Source: Pseudoteredinibacter isoporae (GTDB lineage: Bacteria; Pseudomonadota; Gammaproteobacteria; Pseudomonadales; Cellvibrionaceae). From it: DNA of 64,000 bases. A program made the translations under genes and the position numbers. Below are positions 21,896 through 30,673 of the stretch, in pieces. Below the pieces are notes generated by a model that saw only the letters and a list, made by a program, of their open reading frames with translations, was not told where the DNA came from and searched no databases. The stretch covers positions 744,001 to 808,000 of the forward strand of contig NZ_JAAONY010000002.1 in the NCBI RefSeq assembly GCF_011602085.1, read 5' to 3'. Positions within the stretch are counted from its first letter, which is position 1. The number at the start of each line of letters is the position of its first letter.

Positions 21896-22576
21896 ATGAC
21901 CCTGAAACGCCAAAGCAAAGCTTTTATCGTCGCCGCCATCAGCGCCGGCCTACTCAGCGCCTGTGCAGGAACCGGCAGCCAGCAAGATCGTAACAACACC
22001 GCCATTGGTGCCGTTTCCGGTGCCGTGATTGGCGCCCTGGCCGGAGGCCAAATGGATAACGACGGCAACCGTGATCGAGGTCGCATTGTCGGCGCCTTGG
22101 TTGGCGCAGCGGCCGGAGCAGGCATCGGTAAATATATGGACAATCAGGAACAAGCCTTCCGTGATGAATTGGCCACCGAACGCCGCAACCGGGAAATTGA
22201 AGTCAAGCGCATCAAGGACGACACCATTCAACTGGTGCTGAACAACGAAGTGTCTTTTGATTATGACTCCGCGCGTATTAAACCAAGCTTCCACAGCACC
22301 CTGAATAAGATGAGCGAAGTGTTGTCGAAATATCCCGAAACCCGTATCACCATCGTGGGCCATACCGACTCCACCGGCAGCGACAGTTACAACCAAAACC
22401 TGTCTGAAAAACGCGCCAGCTCCGTAAAGAGTTACATCGCCCAACAAGGCGTTAACGGCTACCGCGTCGACACAGAAGGCCGAGGCGAAAGCCAACCACG
22501 TGCCACCAACAGCACCGCCGATGGCCGCAGCCTGAACCGTCGTGTTGAAGTTTTTGTGGTAAGTACAGGAACTTAA
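21896..22576 (+). CDS. OmpA-family lipoprotein with glycine-zipper domain
   Basis: A 226-residue protein from ATG 21896, chosen over an upstream in-frame start because GAGG lies 8 bases before it and it begins a lipoprotein signal (lipobox LSAC, Cys23). Residues about 35-80 form a glycine-zipper (GAVSGAVIGALAGG, GALVGAAAGAGIG). The C-terminal OmpA domain binds peptidoglycan and shows NEVSFDYDSARIKP, IVGHTDSTGSD and NQNLSEKRASSVKSYI. It probably tethers the outer membrane to peptidoglycan (YiaD-like). It is monocistronic, with its own terminator. Confidence 0.93.
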   Translation: MTLKRQSKAFIVAAISAGLLSACAGTGSQQDRNNTAIGAVSGAVIGALAGGQMDNDGNRDRGRIVGALVGAAAGAGIGKYMDNQEQAFRDELATERRNREIEVKRIKDDTIQLVLNNEVSFDYDSARIKPSFHSTLNKMSEVLSKYPETRITIVGHTDSTGSDSYNQNLSEKRASSVKSYIAQQGVNGYRVDTEGRGESQPRATNSTADGRSLNRRVEVFVVSTGT

Positions 22577-22641
22577 TTTCCTGAGAAAAGACTAAGAAAC
22601 AAGATTCAGTTTTGCTCGAACATTAAACCCTGCCAGAGCAC

Positions 22642-22671
22642 AGCCCAACACTTTGTGTTGGGCTTTTTATT
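22642..22671 (+). terminator. Rho-independent terminator after the OmpA-family gene
   Basis: AGCCCAACAC (22642-22651) pairs perfectly with GTGTTGGGCT (22655-22664) around TTT, followed by TTTTATT. The stop codon of the convergent RDD gene lies inside the T-tract. Confidence 0.92.
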
Positions 22672-23617
22672 CTAGCCTCTCGATAAGCTCTATAGGCTCG
22701 AAGCTGTATTTCCTAGACGACCAATTTGCAGAAATACCAATATCATAACCATAGCTTAGTTGAAGTTGCACCACATCTTTTCTCAGTGCTTCTGGATAAC
22801 AGCTGACGACAACTCGAGCCAACTTCTCCGCAAATTTTTCATCTTCCAATCGATCCTCATAAAGAGACACCTTTATACTCAGAAACGTTTTAGTCTCCTG
22901 AACCTCCCCTGTGGAATATAAAGTTGAAGATCCTTCCACAATTGCTGCTCTAGAGACAACGGGATTTATGTGCAATACAGATCGCGCATTTTCGATCCCG
23001 GAAAGCTGATGCTCACCTAATAAATTTGGTAGAAATAAAGGAGAAAAGCATGAAATGACCCAGATAGAACCTACAAACACATAATGAGCTTTCCAGACTT
23101 CGGCAGTCTCTACCTTACTACAACTGACATTTACCACAAATGTACTTGCAAGCAAATCATGTAAACTTTGACGCGTTCGCCTGTTAAATATATACAGGTA
23201 CACAATGGAGAAAATACCACCAAAGGTTACGAGCGAGAGCAACCCAAGGAATATCCCATCAAGGTCAAAGTCAGGAAAATACAGGCCATTCAACGAAAAC
23301 GGCAAGGTAAGAACGAGCGCTCGAAAATGAGAACGAGAAAGTGAAATGGGTTTCCCTTGGGAATCTACAACTTTAATGTTAACCGCCCTCTTTCCCAGAG
23401 TCTGACCACCAAAGCACTCACTGTTCATATACGAAAAGTAAGCTAGAGAGATAAAAAAACCTATAACCTTTCCCCACTCACCCAAACGTATAAAAACATC
23501 CTCTAAGAAGATTCCTAAAACAAACCCCAAAACAGAAAGCGCCAATGTATCCAAGATCAACGCCAGAATACGTGACCAGAAACTCGATACTGACACTGTA
23601 TTACCCGTTGCCGACAT
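22667..23617 (-). CDS. RDD family membrane protein
   Basis: A 316-residue protein. The N-terminal half is an RDD domain: SFWSRILALILDTLALSVLG (first TM with the Arg and Asp), GGQTLGKRAVNIKVVDSQG and NRRTRQSLHDLLASTFVV. A further TM (YVFVGSIWVISCFSPLFL) and an extracytoplasmic C-terminal domain of about 100 residues follow; I do not recognise that domain. RDD proteins are mostly uncharacterised, some linked to ion transport. The gene is AT-rich compared with its neighbours and starts a run of membrane-protein genes on the same strand. Confidence 0.85.
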   Translation of the reverse strand: MSATGNTVSVSSFWSRILALILDTLALSVLGFVLGIFLEDVFIRLGEWGKVIGFFISLAYFSYMNSECFGGQTLGKRAVNIKVVDSQGKPISLSRSHFRALVLTLPFSLNGLYFPDFDLDGIFLGLLSLVTFGGIFSIVYLYIFNRRTRQSLHDLLASTFVVNVSCSKVETAEVWKAHYVFVGSIWVISCFSPLFLPNLLGEHQLSGIENARSVLHINPVVSRAAIVEGSSTLYSTGEVQETKTFLSIKVSLYEDRLEDEKFAEKLARVVVSCYPEALRKDVVQLQLSYGYDIGISANWSSRKYSFEPIELIERLE

Positions 23618-23649
23618 TTACACAAACTCCCTTTCTTTCATTAAACTCA

Positions 23650-23961
23650 TCAACCGGCATTACCAATAATTTCAGCTTCAAACATAAGCAAGACAAATAA
23701 CAGCCAAATTCCCAAGATACAAAATGCTACAATGCCCTTCTCCCAGTAGGCAGCGGCAAAGCCCCACCAACGATAAATCCGCTCCAACGACGACATAAGC
23801 CCTATGCTGGCAATGATCGCAGAAATCACATTACAACCTAAAGTTAACAAAACAAAACTCAAACAACCGAAAACAAAAGTAACCCACAGAAAAACCTTAA
23901 AGTTATTGATCATAGATTTTTCTTTGCAGGTTATTTGATTAAACAGAAAAGCAAGCCGCAT
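23650..23961 (-). CDS. Small hypothetical membrane protein
   Basis: A 103-residue protein with three hydrophobic stretches (VFLWVTFVFGCLSFVLLTLG, ISAIIASIGLMSS, IVAFCILGIWLLFVLLMF). ATG 23961 has GGTGA four bases upstream; an alternative ATG at 23913 would remove 16 residues. It is AT-rich and lies 12 bases downstream of the next membrane-protein gene. No family is recognised. Confidence 0.55.
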   Translation of the reverse strand: MRLAFLFNQITCKEKSMINNFKVFLWVTFVFGCLSFVLLTLGCNVISAIIASIGLMSSLERIYRWWGFAAAYWEKGIVAFCILGIWLLFVLLMFEAEIIGNAG

Positions 23962-23973
23962 ATCTTCACCCGC

Positions 23974-24276
23974 CTAAAGCTTTTCTTTCACACAAATACC
24001 AGCCTTATAGTTATAACTTCCACCTGAGTCCAAGCATCGGTCAACGTCAAATGATTCTAATAGAAAAGAAAAGCTGAGATAACAAGTGAAAATAATAAAG
24101 ATCCAACAGATAAAACCGACAAGAAGAACTACAAACCTATCAGGATCAACTCTCCAGCCACATGCTCTGCATATCAGTGACCCCAATCCCCTCAAAAACA
24201 ATTCACCAACAATATCAACCAGCAAGTAGCCAACTGGACGAAAAATAAAGGCGACAAAATCAAATATTAATTCCAT
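23974..24276 (-). CDS. Small membrane protein with C-terminal CLDxGG motif
   Basis: A 100-residue protein with an amphipathic/hydrophobic N-terminus, a CRACGWR segment and one strong TM (FVVLLVGFICWIFIIFTCYLSF). The extracytoplasmic tail is DRCLDSGGSYNYKAGICV, a Cys...Cys pattern likely to form a disulfide. Similar CLDxGGxWN...C tails occur in many small uncharacterised proteins of marine gammaproteobacteria. The function is unknown. It sits between the PD-(D/E)xK-like gene and another small membrane gene. Confidence 0.6.
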   Translation of the reverse strand: MELIFDFVAFIFRPVGYLLVDIVGELFLRGLGSLICRACGWRVDPDRFVVLLVGFICWIFIIFTCYLSFSFLLESFDVDRCLDSGGSYNYKAGICVKEKL

Positions 24277-24309
24277 AATAAAATCAGCAAGATTGACCCA
24301 CTATTCCAC

Positions 24310-24828
24310 TCATCCCGCATCTTTTATTCCAGAAGAATAAAATAGCGCCTGATAGACGTCAAAAGCAGAGTTAAAGCAAGTGAAGTCACCTTTATTCAGA
24401 ACGCGAATATTTGGCCTTTCTGCTTTATATCCCTCACTATTACCTTTTGTATGCTTAGCAACCTTCGCGGTCTCCAATGAAGGTAAAGGCTTCCCTGGGG
24501 CCGCGCCAAAGAAATAAAACGGACCAAGTTCAAGGGTTTCTTCATTAAAATAGACCCAGATGATACAGCCAGAAGGCTTTTCGGAAAGTTTGACATGAAC
24601 ATTTTGCTTAGACACTCTGGCACCACTATACGATGACTTCAGCTGAACATGGCGCATGACGCGATTGGCTTCCAGAACTACATCATATCCCGCATTGTCA
24701 ACCTCAGGTTTAGCTACCTCCAATAGGCAATCATCATATTTCCATGAAATCTTTAACAGCTCACCGATAAACAAATGCTCAATAAGCTTTTCTCGATAGG
24801 AGGAGTGTTCCGAGTGCTTAGTTTTCAT
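24310..24828 (-). CDS. Uncharacterised protein with PD-(D/E)xK nuclease-like motif
   Basis: 172 residues from ATG 24828; the frame opens at 24846 with two further ATGs, and none has an ideal ribosome site. The region EVDNAGYDVVLE followed by RHVQLKSS gives a D...QxK arrangement (Asp49, Gln62, Lys64), the layout of restriction-endonuclease-like folds. An upstream Glu/His helix (REKLIEHLFIGELLKISW) precedes it. The rest is conserved-looking, with PSGCIIWVYFNEETLELGPFYFFG. No domain is identified with certainty. A nuclease or nucleic-acid-binding defence role is possible but inferred from the motif alone. Confidence 0.6.
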   Translation of the reverse strand: MKTKHSEHSSYREKLIEHLFIGELLKISWKYDDCLLEVAKPEVDNAGYDVVLEANRVMRHVQLKSSYSGARVSKQNVHVKLSEKPSGCIIWVYFNEETLELGPFYFFGAAPGKPLPSLETAKVAKHTKGNSEGYKAERPNIRVLNKGDFTCFNSAFDVYQALFYSSGIKDAG

Positions 24829-24912
24829 ACCTACTTCAACCATCATCCTTAATGTGGCCCATAATCTATTGCGATAAAAGAATGTTTACAAGCCCCAAAC
24901 TACCCCAATTCA

Positions 24913-25020
24913 GATCTCAAGCCCGGGGCCTAACCCTGGGGGCTTCTTCGACAGGAGGCGAAGCAGAGCTACATGGATGTACTTGTGCGTCCCCCAGGAC
25001 TAGACCCCGGGCTTGAGATC
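24913..25020. repeat. 108-bp structured inverted repeat element
   Basis: A 30-base left arm (24913-24942) pairs with a 30-base right arm (24991-25020) at 27 of 30 positions; mismatches are at arm positions 17, 21 and 22. The 48-base loop contains two smaller hairpins, CTTCG...CGAAG and TACA-TGGA-TGTA. It is GC-rich in the arms, unlike the AT-rich genes beside it. It resembles dispersed REP/BIME- or MITE-like intergenic elements. No coding potential is evident. Confidence 0.75.
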
Positions 25021-25054
25021 GTCTCGAAGGGCAGTTCAAAACAAGACCCCAAAA

Positions 25055-25086
25055 ACAAAAAAGGGCCAGCAACTGCTGACCCTTTT
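25055..25086 (-). terminator. Rho-independent terminator of the DPP-IV-like gene
   Basis: On the minus strand AAGGGTCAGC pairs with GCTGGCCCTT (one G-U) around a 4-base loop. A T-rich tract follows (TTTTGTTTTT). It lies 24 bases past the peptidase stop. Confidence 0.88.
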
Positions 25087-25109
25087 CTCAAACCTAAATC
25101 ACCCCCACC

Positions 25110-27323
25110 CTACTGGAACTTCTCAATAAAGTAGTCCGTAATTTCCTTAAACACATGGGTACGCTGACCATCGCCTGTGATCCCGTGTTTCTCACCCGGA
25201 TAGGTCATCAAACGAAACTTCACGCCATTCTTCTGCAGTTTTGCCATCAAGGTTGTCGCGTGAGTGAACAACACATTGTCATCGGCCATGCCGTGAATCA
25301 AATACAGATCGGAAGTCATACCGTCCAGATGCGGGAAGATGGCGCTGTTTTTGTAGCCCTCTTCGTTTTCCTGAGGCAGGCCCATATAGCGTTCAGTGTA
25401 ATGAGTATCGTAAAGCATCCAGTCGGTCACCGGTGCAACGGAAACACCAGCAGCAATTTGATCAGAGGCTTTGGAAAGCATCATCAACGTCATATAGCCG
25501 CCATAGCTCCAACCGAACACACCGATACGCTCTGGATCGACAAACGATTGGGTTTTCAGGAACTGAATACCGACCAACTGATCCTGCACTTCCGGATCGC
25601 CCATGTTTTCATAGATCGGATCTTCAAACTTCTTACCACGACGCTCGGAACCGCGGTTGTCCAGAGTGAACACCACAAAGCCCTGCTGGGCCATGTATTG
25701 ATCAGTCAAACCCCAACGGCCATCCCAGCGACGTTGAACCTGTTGAGAACCCGGACCGCCATAAACACGCAGGAAAACCGGGTATTTCTTTTTAGGGTCG
25801 AAATCTTTCGGGCGCAACATCTGATAATACAGATCCCCCCCCAAACTGGTGCTCAACTTACCGTATTCTGGTTGCTGCAAGCCTTTAAAGTAAGGGAATA
25901 AGGCATGTCCCTCTTTTACCTGATTGGCGGCCAGCAAAGTAATCAGCTCGCCATTGGATTTGTGCAAGCTGACCTGACTTGGAATCAAATCATCAGACCA
26001 GGAATCAATATACACGCTCGCGTCTTTGGCAAAGCTGATATTGTGCCAACCGCGCTTGCGGCTGATACTGCTCAAGTTTTTACCATCGAAATCTACACGA
26101 TAGAGTTGTTTTTCAAGCGCAGAGGCCTTGGTGCCCGTAAAGTAAATTTGCTTCCGCTGTTGATCAACAGCTTCCACCTCATCGACCTGCCAATCACCTG
26201 ATGTAATGGCATTTTTCAGCTTGCCTTTGCCATCGTACATATAAAGATGCTTAAAGCCGCTGCGCTCGCTGGCCCAAATAAAGTCACCGTTTTTCAGGGT
26301 ACGCAGATCTTCGTGAAGATTAACCCAGGTTGATGAACTTTCGCTTAGCAAAGTAGTTGGTTTGCCACCTTTGGCAGAATACAACAACAGATCCAAGCGT
26401 TGTTGTTTACGATCCTGGCGCTGTACAAGAACACCCGAACCGTCCGCCAGCCACTTTACGCGCGCCAGGTAAATGTCTTTCTCTTTACCCAGATCCAGCT
26501 CGATAGGTGCACGCTTGTTTTCCGGGTCCAGAATCGCGAGGCTGATTAATACGTTTTTGGTGCCAGCGCCTGGATAACGCTGCTCGATCACCTCGGTACG
26601 ATCGGCATAGATTTCAGAACGCTTGGCGATGGGCACAGGCGTCTCATCGAACTTGGCCGCTACGATGGCGTCTTCATTTGGTGACCACCAGTAGCCGGTC
26701 ATACGCTTCATTTCTTCCTGGGCCACAAATTCGGCCATGCCCCAAGCCTCGTTTTTATTCGAGGTGCGCGTTAGCGGGCGAGCCTTACCGCCTTTGGTAT
26801 CGGAAACCCATAGATTGCGATCACGTACAAAGGCCACGTAATTGCTTTTTGGAGAAAGCTTCGGGTCAGTCGCAAAGCCTTCGCCATTGGTGAGCGCACG
26901 AGTATTCTGCTTGGCGATATCGTAAAGATACAAATCCCCGGACAGAGGAAACAGCAATTGCTTGCCGTCATTTGAGAACTGGTAACTCACGATACCCGAA
27001 AGGCTGGAGATGCGGGCGCGCTCGCGGCGGGCTTTTTCTTCATCAGACAATTCTTCTGCGGCACCGCCACGCAATTTCAAAGAATCCACCAACATGCTGG
27101 TTTTGCCGTCAGCGATATTGTACTGCCACAAATCCATGCGGCCGGCATCGTCTGCACGTCCTTGTAAGAAGGTCGCACGCTGACCATCAGGGGACAACTT
27201 CAAACTCCGTGGTGCAGAACCGGACAGATCCGGATCATCAAATAAACGGTCTATGGTCAAAGGCTCAAATGCCATCGCTTGCACTGTGCTCATTAAGCCC
27301 ACTCCCAAAAGCAACTTTTTCAT
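25110..27323 (-). CDS. S9 family peptidase, dipeptidyl peptidase IV-like
   Basis: A 737-residue secreted serine exopeptidase with signal peptide MKKLLLGVGLMSTVQAMA. The N-terminal beta-propeller contains AEFVAQEEMKRMTGYWWSP, whose Glu pair matches the substrate N-terminus-binding EE motif of DPP IV. The catalytic domain has Ser606 in GWSYGGY, Asp681/682 in HGMADDN and His713 in GEKHG. It should release Xaa-Pro (or related) dipeptides in the periplasm. It is divergent from an M1 aminopeptidase gene. The 27324-27615 gap holds -10-like AT stretches but no promoter I can call. Confidence 0.94.
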   Translation of the reverse strand: MKKLLLGVGLMSTVQAMAFEPLTIDRLFDDPDLSGSAPRSLKLSPDGQRATFLQGRADDAGRMDLWQYNIADGKTSMLVDSLKLRGGAAEELSDEEKARRERARISSLSGIVSYQFSNDGKQLLFPLSGDLYLYDIAKQNTRALTNGEGFATDPKLSPKSNYVAFVRDRNLWVSDTKGGKARPLTRTSNKNEAWGMAEFVAQEEMKRMTGYWWSPNEDAIVAAKFDETPVPIAKRSEIYADRTEVIEQRYPGAGTKNVLISLAILDPENKRAPIELDLGKEKDIYLARVKWLADGSGVLVQRQDRKQQRLDLLLYSAKGGKPTTLLSESSSTWVNLHEDLRTLKNGDFIWASERSGFKHLYMYDGKGKLKNAITSGDWQVDEVEAVDQQRKQIYFTGTKASALEKQLYRVDFDGKNLSSISRKRGWHNISFAKDASVYIDSWSDDLIPSQVSLHKSNGELITLLAANQVKEGHALFPYFKGLQQPEYGKLSTSLGGDLYYQMLRPKDFDPKKKYPVFLRVYGGPGSQQVQRRWDGRWGLTDQYMAQQGFVVFTLDNRGSERRGKKFEDPIYENMGDPEVQDQLVGIQFLKTQSFVDPERIGVFGWSYGGYMTLMMLSKASDQIAAGVSVAPVTDWMLYDTHYTERYMGLPQENEEGYKNSAIFPHLDGMTSDLYLIHGMADDNVLFTHATTLMAKLQKNGVKFRLMTYPGEKHGITGDGQRTHVFKEITDYFIEKFQ

Positions 27324-27615
27324 GGGGGTTCCTATTTCTTAAATTCCGGCCAGAGCATAGCGGTTGGCCCCGGGGCAAGCAAGCCACCGCCCCTCGGCAA
27401 GCCAGCAGCTGAGGCCCTCACAGGCCGAGTCGTTATATTTTTGTATTTCTGGCGTCTTATATAGTGGCTTGGCGCCGCTTCTTATGTGCACCCTGTTGCC
27501 GGTAAACCACAAGGGGCCAACAGACCGCTTAAAGAGATATTGCAAGCCAGGCCAAAAAAGGCCAAGCTAAGCGCCGAATTGACCCAGCTTTGGGCAAACC
27601 GAATTGGAGACCATT

Positions 27616-29577
27616 ATGCAACTGACATTGCGTCATACCTGCCTGGCCGCCCTCGTGGCACTGGGCGTAGGCTGTACAGAAAAAGATCAAACACCAGCCA
27701 AAGTCACCGTCGAAGAGAGCCAGGCCGCAGCCAATGCTGATGCTGAACTGGCCACCGCCGCGGCCATTGCGAATGCCGATGAAAAGGCCATTGAATCCGG
27801 TGTAGATTACCACTCTTACGCGAATATGCTGGACTATCAGGTTCAGCACATTGCACTGGATCTGGACATTAACTTCGATCAAAAGACCATTTCGGGTACT
27901 GCTACGCTGGACATCGATGCTTTGAACGAAGACGGCAATCCGTTGATTCTGGATACCCGGGCTCTGAGCATTAATGCCGTTGATGGTCTGGATGGCCCAC
28001 AAACTGCTGCACTGAAGTTCAAACTGGGCGAGGAAGACGCCCACCTCGGTACACCGCTGTCGATTGATCTGGCCGGTCAAAAGAAGATTCGCATCAGCTA
28101 CAGCACCTCACCCGGCGCCTCCGGCGTGCAGTGGCTGACGCCCGAACAAACTGCTGGCAAAAAGCACCCGTTTCTGTTTACCCAGGCCCAGGCCATTCAT
28201 GCTCGCAGCTTTGTTCCACTCCAGGACTCGCCAAAAGCTCGCATTACCTACAGCGCAACGGTACGCACACCTAAAGACCTTCTTGCGGTAATGAGCGCTA
28301 ACAACGACCCCAAGACCGACAAAGATGGCGAGTACCATTTTGAAATGCCACAAAAAGTGCCATCCTACCTGATTGCACTGGCCGTGGGTGATTTGGAATT
28401 CAAGGCCATGGGCGAGCGCACCGGCGTGTATGCCGAGCCGAGCATTCTGGACGCCGCAGCGAAGGAGTTTGAAGACACCGAAGCCATGCTGATCGCTACC
28501 GAGAAGGTATACGGCCCCTATCGTTGGGATCGCTACGATCTGTTGATTCTGCCCCCCAGCTTCCCATTTGGCGGTATGGAAAACCCGCGCCTGAGCTTTA
28601 TCACCCCAACCGTTATCGCGGGTGATAAAAGTTTGACCGCACTGATCGCTCACGAACTGGCTCACTCCTGGTCCGGTAATCTGGTGACCAATGCGTCCTG
28701 GCGCGACCTGTGGCTGAACGAAGGTTTCACAACCTACCTCACCAACCGCATTATGCAGTTGATTTACGGTGACGATCGTTACCGCATGGAAATGGCCTTG
28801 GGCTATGAAGATCTGCAATCTGATATGGCTGATCTGGAAGATGCCCGCGAAATCATGGCCATCGATCTGCGCGGCATGGACCCGGATGCCGTGTTCTCAA
28901 ACGTGCCGTACGAGAAAGGTTCTTTGTTCCTGTACGAACTGGAAAACACCATCGGCCGTGAAAACTTCGACAAGTTCCTGCGTAATTACTTTGATCACTT
29001 TGCGTTCCAGAGTATTACGACAGAAGACTTCCTGAACTACGTTGAGTCCACCCTGCTGGCTCAATACCCGGACAAGCTTTCCAAAGAACGTTTTGAACAG
29101 TGGATTTTCCAGCCCGGTTTGCTGGAAGACGCTCCCAAGCCCCATTCACCGGCTTTTGAAAACGTCGATAAAGCACGCACCGCCTGGTTAGACGGCAGCC
29201 TGGCGCTGGATACCATTGATGTCAGCAAGTGGACCAGCCATGAGTGGAAGTACTTTTTGGACGGCATGCCTGAAGAGCTGAGCCCTGAGCAAATGGCGGC
29301 CTTGGACGCCCAGTTCAATCTCACCAATGCAGGTAACAATGAAGTAGCTCACAGCTGGTTAATGCTGGTGGTGAAAAACGATTATCAGCCTGGCTTTGAA
29401 CGCGTACACAGCTTCCTGACCAGCATTGGTCGTAATAAGTTCTTGCGCCCGCTGTATCGTGCTCTGAAAGAAAACGGCAAACTGGATTTGGCACGCGAGA
29501 TCTTTGAAGAAGCCAAGGTGGGTTACCACCCATTAAGTGTTAAGGTAAACAGCACGATTTTGTATCCGGAGAAGTAA
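27616..29577 (+). CDS. M1 family metallopeptidase (leukotriene A4 hydrolase-like aminopeptidase)
   Basis: 653 residues from ATG 27616, preceded by GGAG; an upstream TTG at 27604 is not used. A likely lipoprotein-type signal ends ALGVGC (Cys20), although the -3 Gly is atypical. The zinc site is HELAH (His346, Glu347, His350) with Glu369 in WLNEGF. GGMENP is the exopeptidase motif, binding the free amino group. The C-terminal helical domain resembles that of leukotriene A4 hydrolase/aminopeptidase. It cleaves N-terminal residues from peptides in the periplasm and complements the neighbouring dipeptidyl peptidase. Confidence 0.94.
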   Translation: MQLTLRHTCLAALVALGVGCTEKDQTPAKVTVEESQAAANADAELATAAAIANADEKAIESGVDYHSYANMLDYQVQHIALDLDINFDQKTISGTATLDIDALNEDGNPLILDTRALSINAVDGLDGPQTAALKFKLGEEDAHLGTPLSIDLAGQKKIRISYSTSPGASGVQWLTPEQTAGKKHPFLFTQAQAIHARSFVPLQDSPKARITYSATVRTPKDLLAVMSANNDPKTDKDGEYHFEMPQKVPSYLIALAVGDLEFKAMGERTGVYAEPSILDAAAKEFEDTEAMLIATEKVYGPYRWDRYDLLILPPSFPFGGMENPRLSFITPTVIAGDKSLTALIAHELAHSWSGNLVTNASWRDLWLNEGFTTYLTNRIMQLIYGDDRYRMEMALGYEDLQSDMADLEDAREIMAIDLRGMDPDAVFSNVPYEKGSLFLYELENTIGRENFDKFLRNYFDHFAFQSITTEDFLNYVESTLLAQYPDKLSKERFEQWIFQPGLLEDAPKPHSPAFENVDKARTAWLDGSLALDTIDVSKWTSHEWKYFLDGMPEELSPEQMAALDAQFNLTNAGNNEVAHSWLMLVVKNDYQPGFERVHSFLTSIGRNKFLRPLYRALKENGKLDLAREIFEEAKVGYHPLSVKVNSTILYPEK

Positions 29578-29618
29578 GCTCCCGATCGATACAATACTGA
29601 GCATGTAATGCTGATAAA

Positions 29619-29644
29619 AAGCCCGGTTTTTACCGGGCTTTTTT
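29619..29644 (+). terminator. Rho-independent terminator after the M1 peptidase gene
   Basis: AAGCCCGGT (29619-29627) pairs perfectly with ACCGGGCTT (29632-29640) around TTTT, followed by TTTT. Confidence 0.93.
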
Positions 29645-29712
29645 ATGCCTGAGTAAAACTGCCCCCTATTCTCTCCCCTCATTTCGAAGCATCGACCGGG
29701 ATATTGGAAGCA

Positions 29713-29759
29713 TTGACACGCTAGGACAAGCATCCTATCATTCTAGGACAGTCGTCCTA
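29713..29759 (+). promoter_or_regulatory. tetR operon promoter with two TetR-type operators
   Basis: TTGACA (29713-29718), a 17-base spacer and TATCAT (29736-29741) form a near-consensus sigma70 promoter. TAGGA-N6-TCCTA (29722-29737) lies in the spacer and touches the -10. TAGGAC-N4-GTCCTA (29744-29759) covers the start site. Their centres are 22 bp apart, two helical turns, as expected for cooperative binding of the adjacent TetR repressor to its own promoter. Confidence 0.78.
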
Positions 29760-29769
29760 TGAGTAAGCT

Positions 29770-30351
29770 ATGTCCAGTAATATGATCAGGCCCGGCAAAA
29801 CGACCAAAGAATCCATTGTCGATATCGCCGATGAGTTGTTCTACCAGAAAGGCTACGAGAAAACGTCTTTTTCGGATATTGCCCATGAAGTCGGCATTAC
29901 CCGGGGTAACTTCTATCATCACTTCAAAAGCAAAGATGACATTTTGGCGTCCGTCATTGAAAGGCGCCTGGAAAACACAGCGCAAATGCTCAATCAGTGG
30001 CAGGAGGAAGGACAATCGGCCTCAGCTCGAATTGAATGCTTTATCAAAATACTCATCATGAATCGCGCCAAAATAACGCTCTATGGTTGCCCGGTAGGTA
30101 CATTGACCACAGAACTCAGCAAACTGGATCACCCATTGCTTGAGAGTGCCAATGAAGTGTTCTTACTTTTTTCAAACTGGCTGGAAAAACAGTTTTTGGC
30201 ATTGGGCCATAAGGAACAGGCCAAAGACCTTGCCCTGCACCTGCTCGCTCGCAGTCAGGGAGTCGCCACACTCGCCAGCGCATTTCACGATGAGGACTTT
30301 TTGTATAAAGAAGTCGAAACCCTCAAAGAGTGGTTGCATCAATACCATTAA
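29770..30351 (+). CDS. TetR/AcrR family transcriptional regulator
   Basis: A 193-residue repressor with the N-terminal TetR helix-turn-helix (IADELFYQKGYEKTSFSDIAHEVGITRGNFYHHFKSKDDIL) and a helical ligand domain. The ligand domain contains NRAKITLYGCPVGTLTTELSKLD; the GCPxG segment recurs in a TetR subgroup, and its cysteine could be an electrophile sensor as in NemR (inference). It starts 10 bases after the second operator, so autoregulation is likely. The downstream YciI-like and tag genes follow within 22 and 6 bases, making an operon. Confidence 0.92.
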   Translation: MSSNMIRPGKTTKESIVDIADELFYQKGYEKTSFSDIAHEVGITRGNFYHHFKSKDDILASVIERRLENTAQMLNQWQEEGQSASARIECFIKILIMNRAKITLYGCPVGTLTTELSKLDHPLLESANEVFLLFSNWLEKQFLALGHKEQAKDLALHLLARSQGVATLASAFHDEDFLYKEVETLKEWLHQYH

Positions 30352-30373
30352 TTATTCCAACAGGAGGTAAACA

Positions 30374-30667
30374 GTGTTTATCGTTTTTCTGAAATTCTCC
30401 GAACATCGAGACAGGGCCAAAGATTTTATGGCATCGCATAAAGCCTGGGTGAAACAAGGAATTGACGATGGAGTCTTTTTACTGGTGGGCAGCCTTAAAG
30501 GCAATCAGGGAGGTTGTATTGTTGCCAGTGGCGATGATCACTCAGCGCTGGAGACCCGTGTTCACCAAGACCCCTTTGTCATTGAAAAAGTTGTTCAACC
30601 GGAAATCCAGGAGTTCACACCATCGATGAGCACTGAAAGCCTCAGCTTTTTGATCAATGAGGATTAA
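30374..30667 (+). CDS. YciI family protein
   Basis: A 97-residue protein starting at GTG 30374 behind a near-perfect ribosome site (AGGAGGT). The YciI fold (ferredoxin-like alpha/beta) is suggested by MFIVFLKFSEHRDRAKDFMASHKAWVKQGIDDGVFLLVGSL and a late DPFVIEKVVQPEIQEF block. YciI relatives include a cis-enamine or ring dehalogenase-like group, but the His-Asp pair typical of YciI catalysis is only partly apparent, so no reaction is assigned. It is co-transcribed with tetR and tag. Confidence 0.82.
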   Translation: MFIVFLKFSEHRDRAKDFMASHKAWVKQGIDDGVFLLVGSLKGNQGGCIVASGDDHSALETRVHQDPFVIEKVVQPEIQEFTPSMSTESLSFLINED

Positions 30668-30673
30668 ATTGAA

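Noticed and set aside
27324-27615. Divergent promoters between the two peptidase genes
   Set aside because: AT-rich -10-like stretches occur, but no -35/-10 pair with acceptable spacing was found on either strand.
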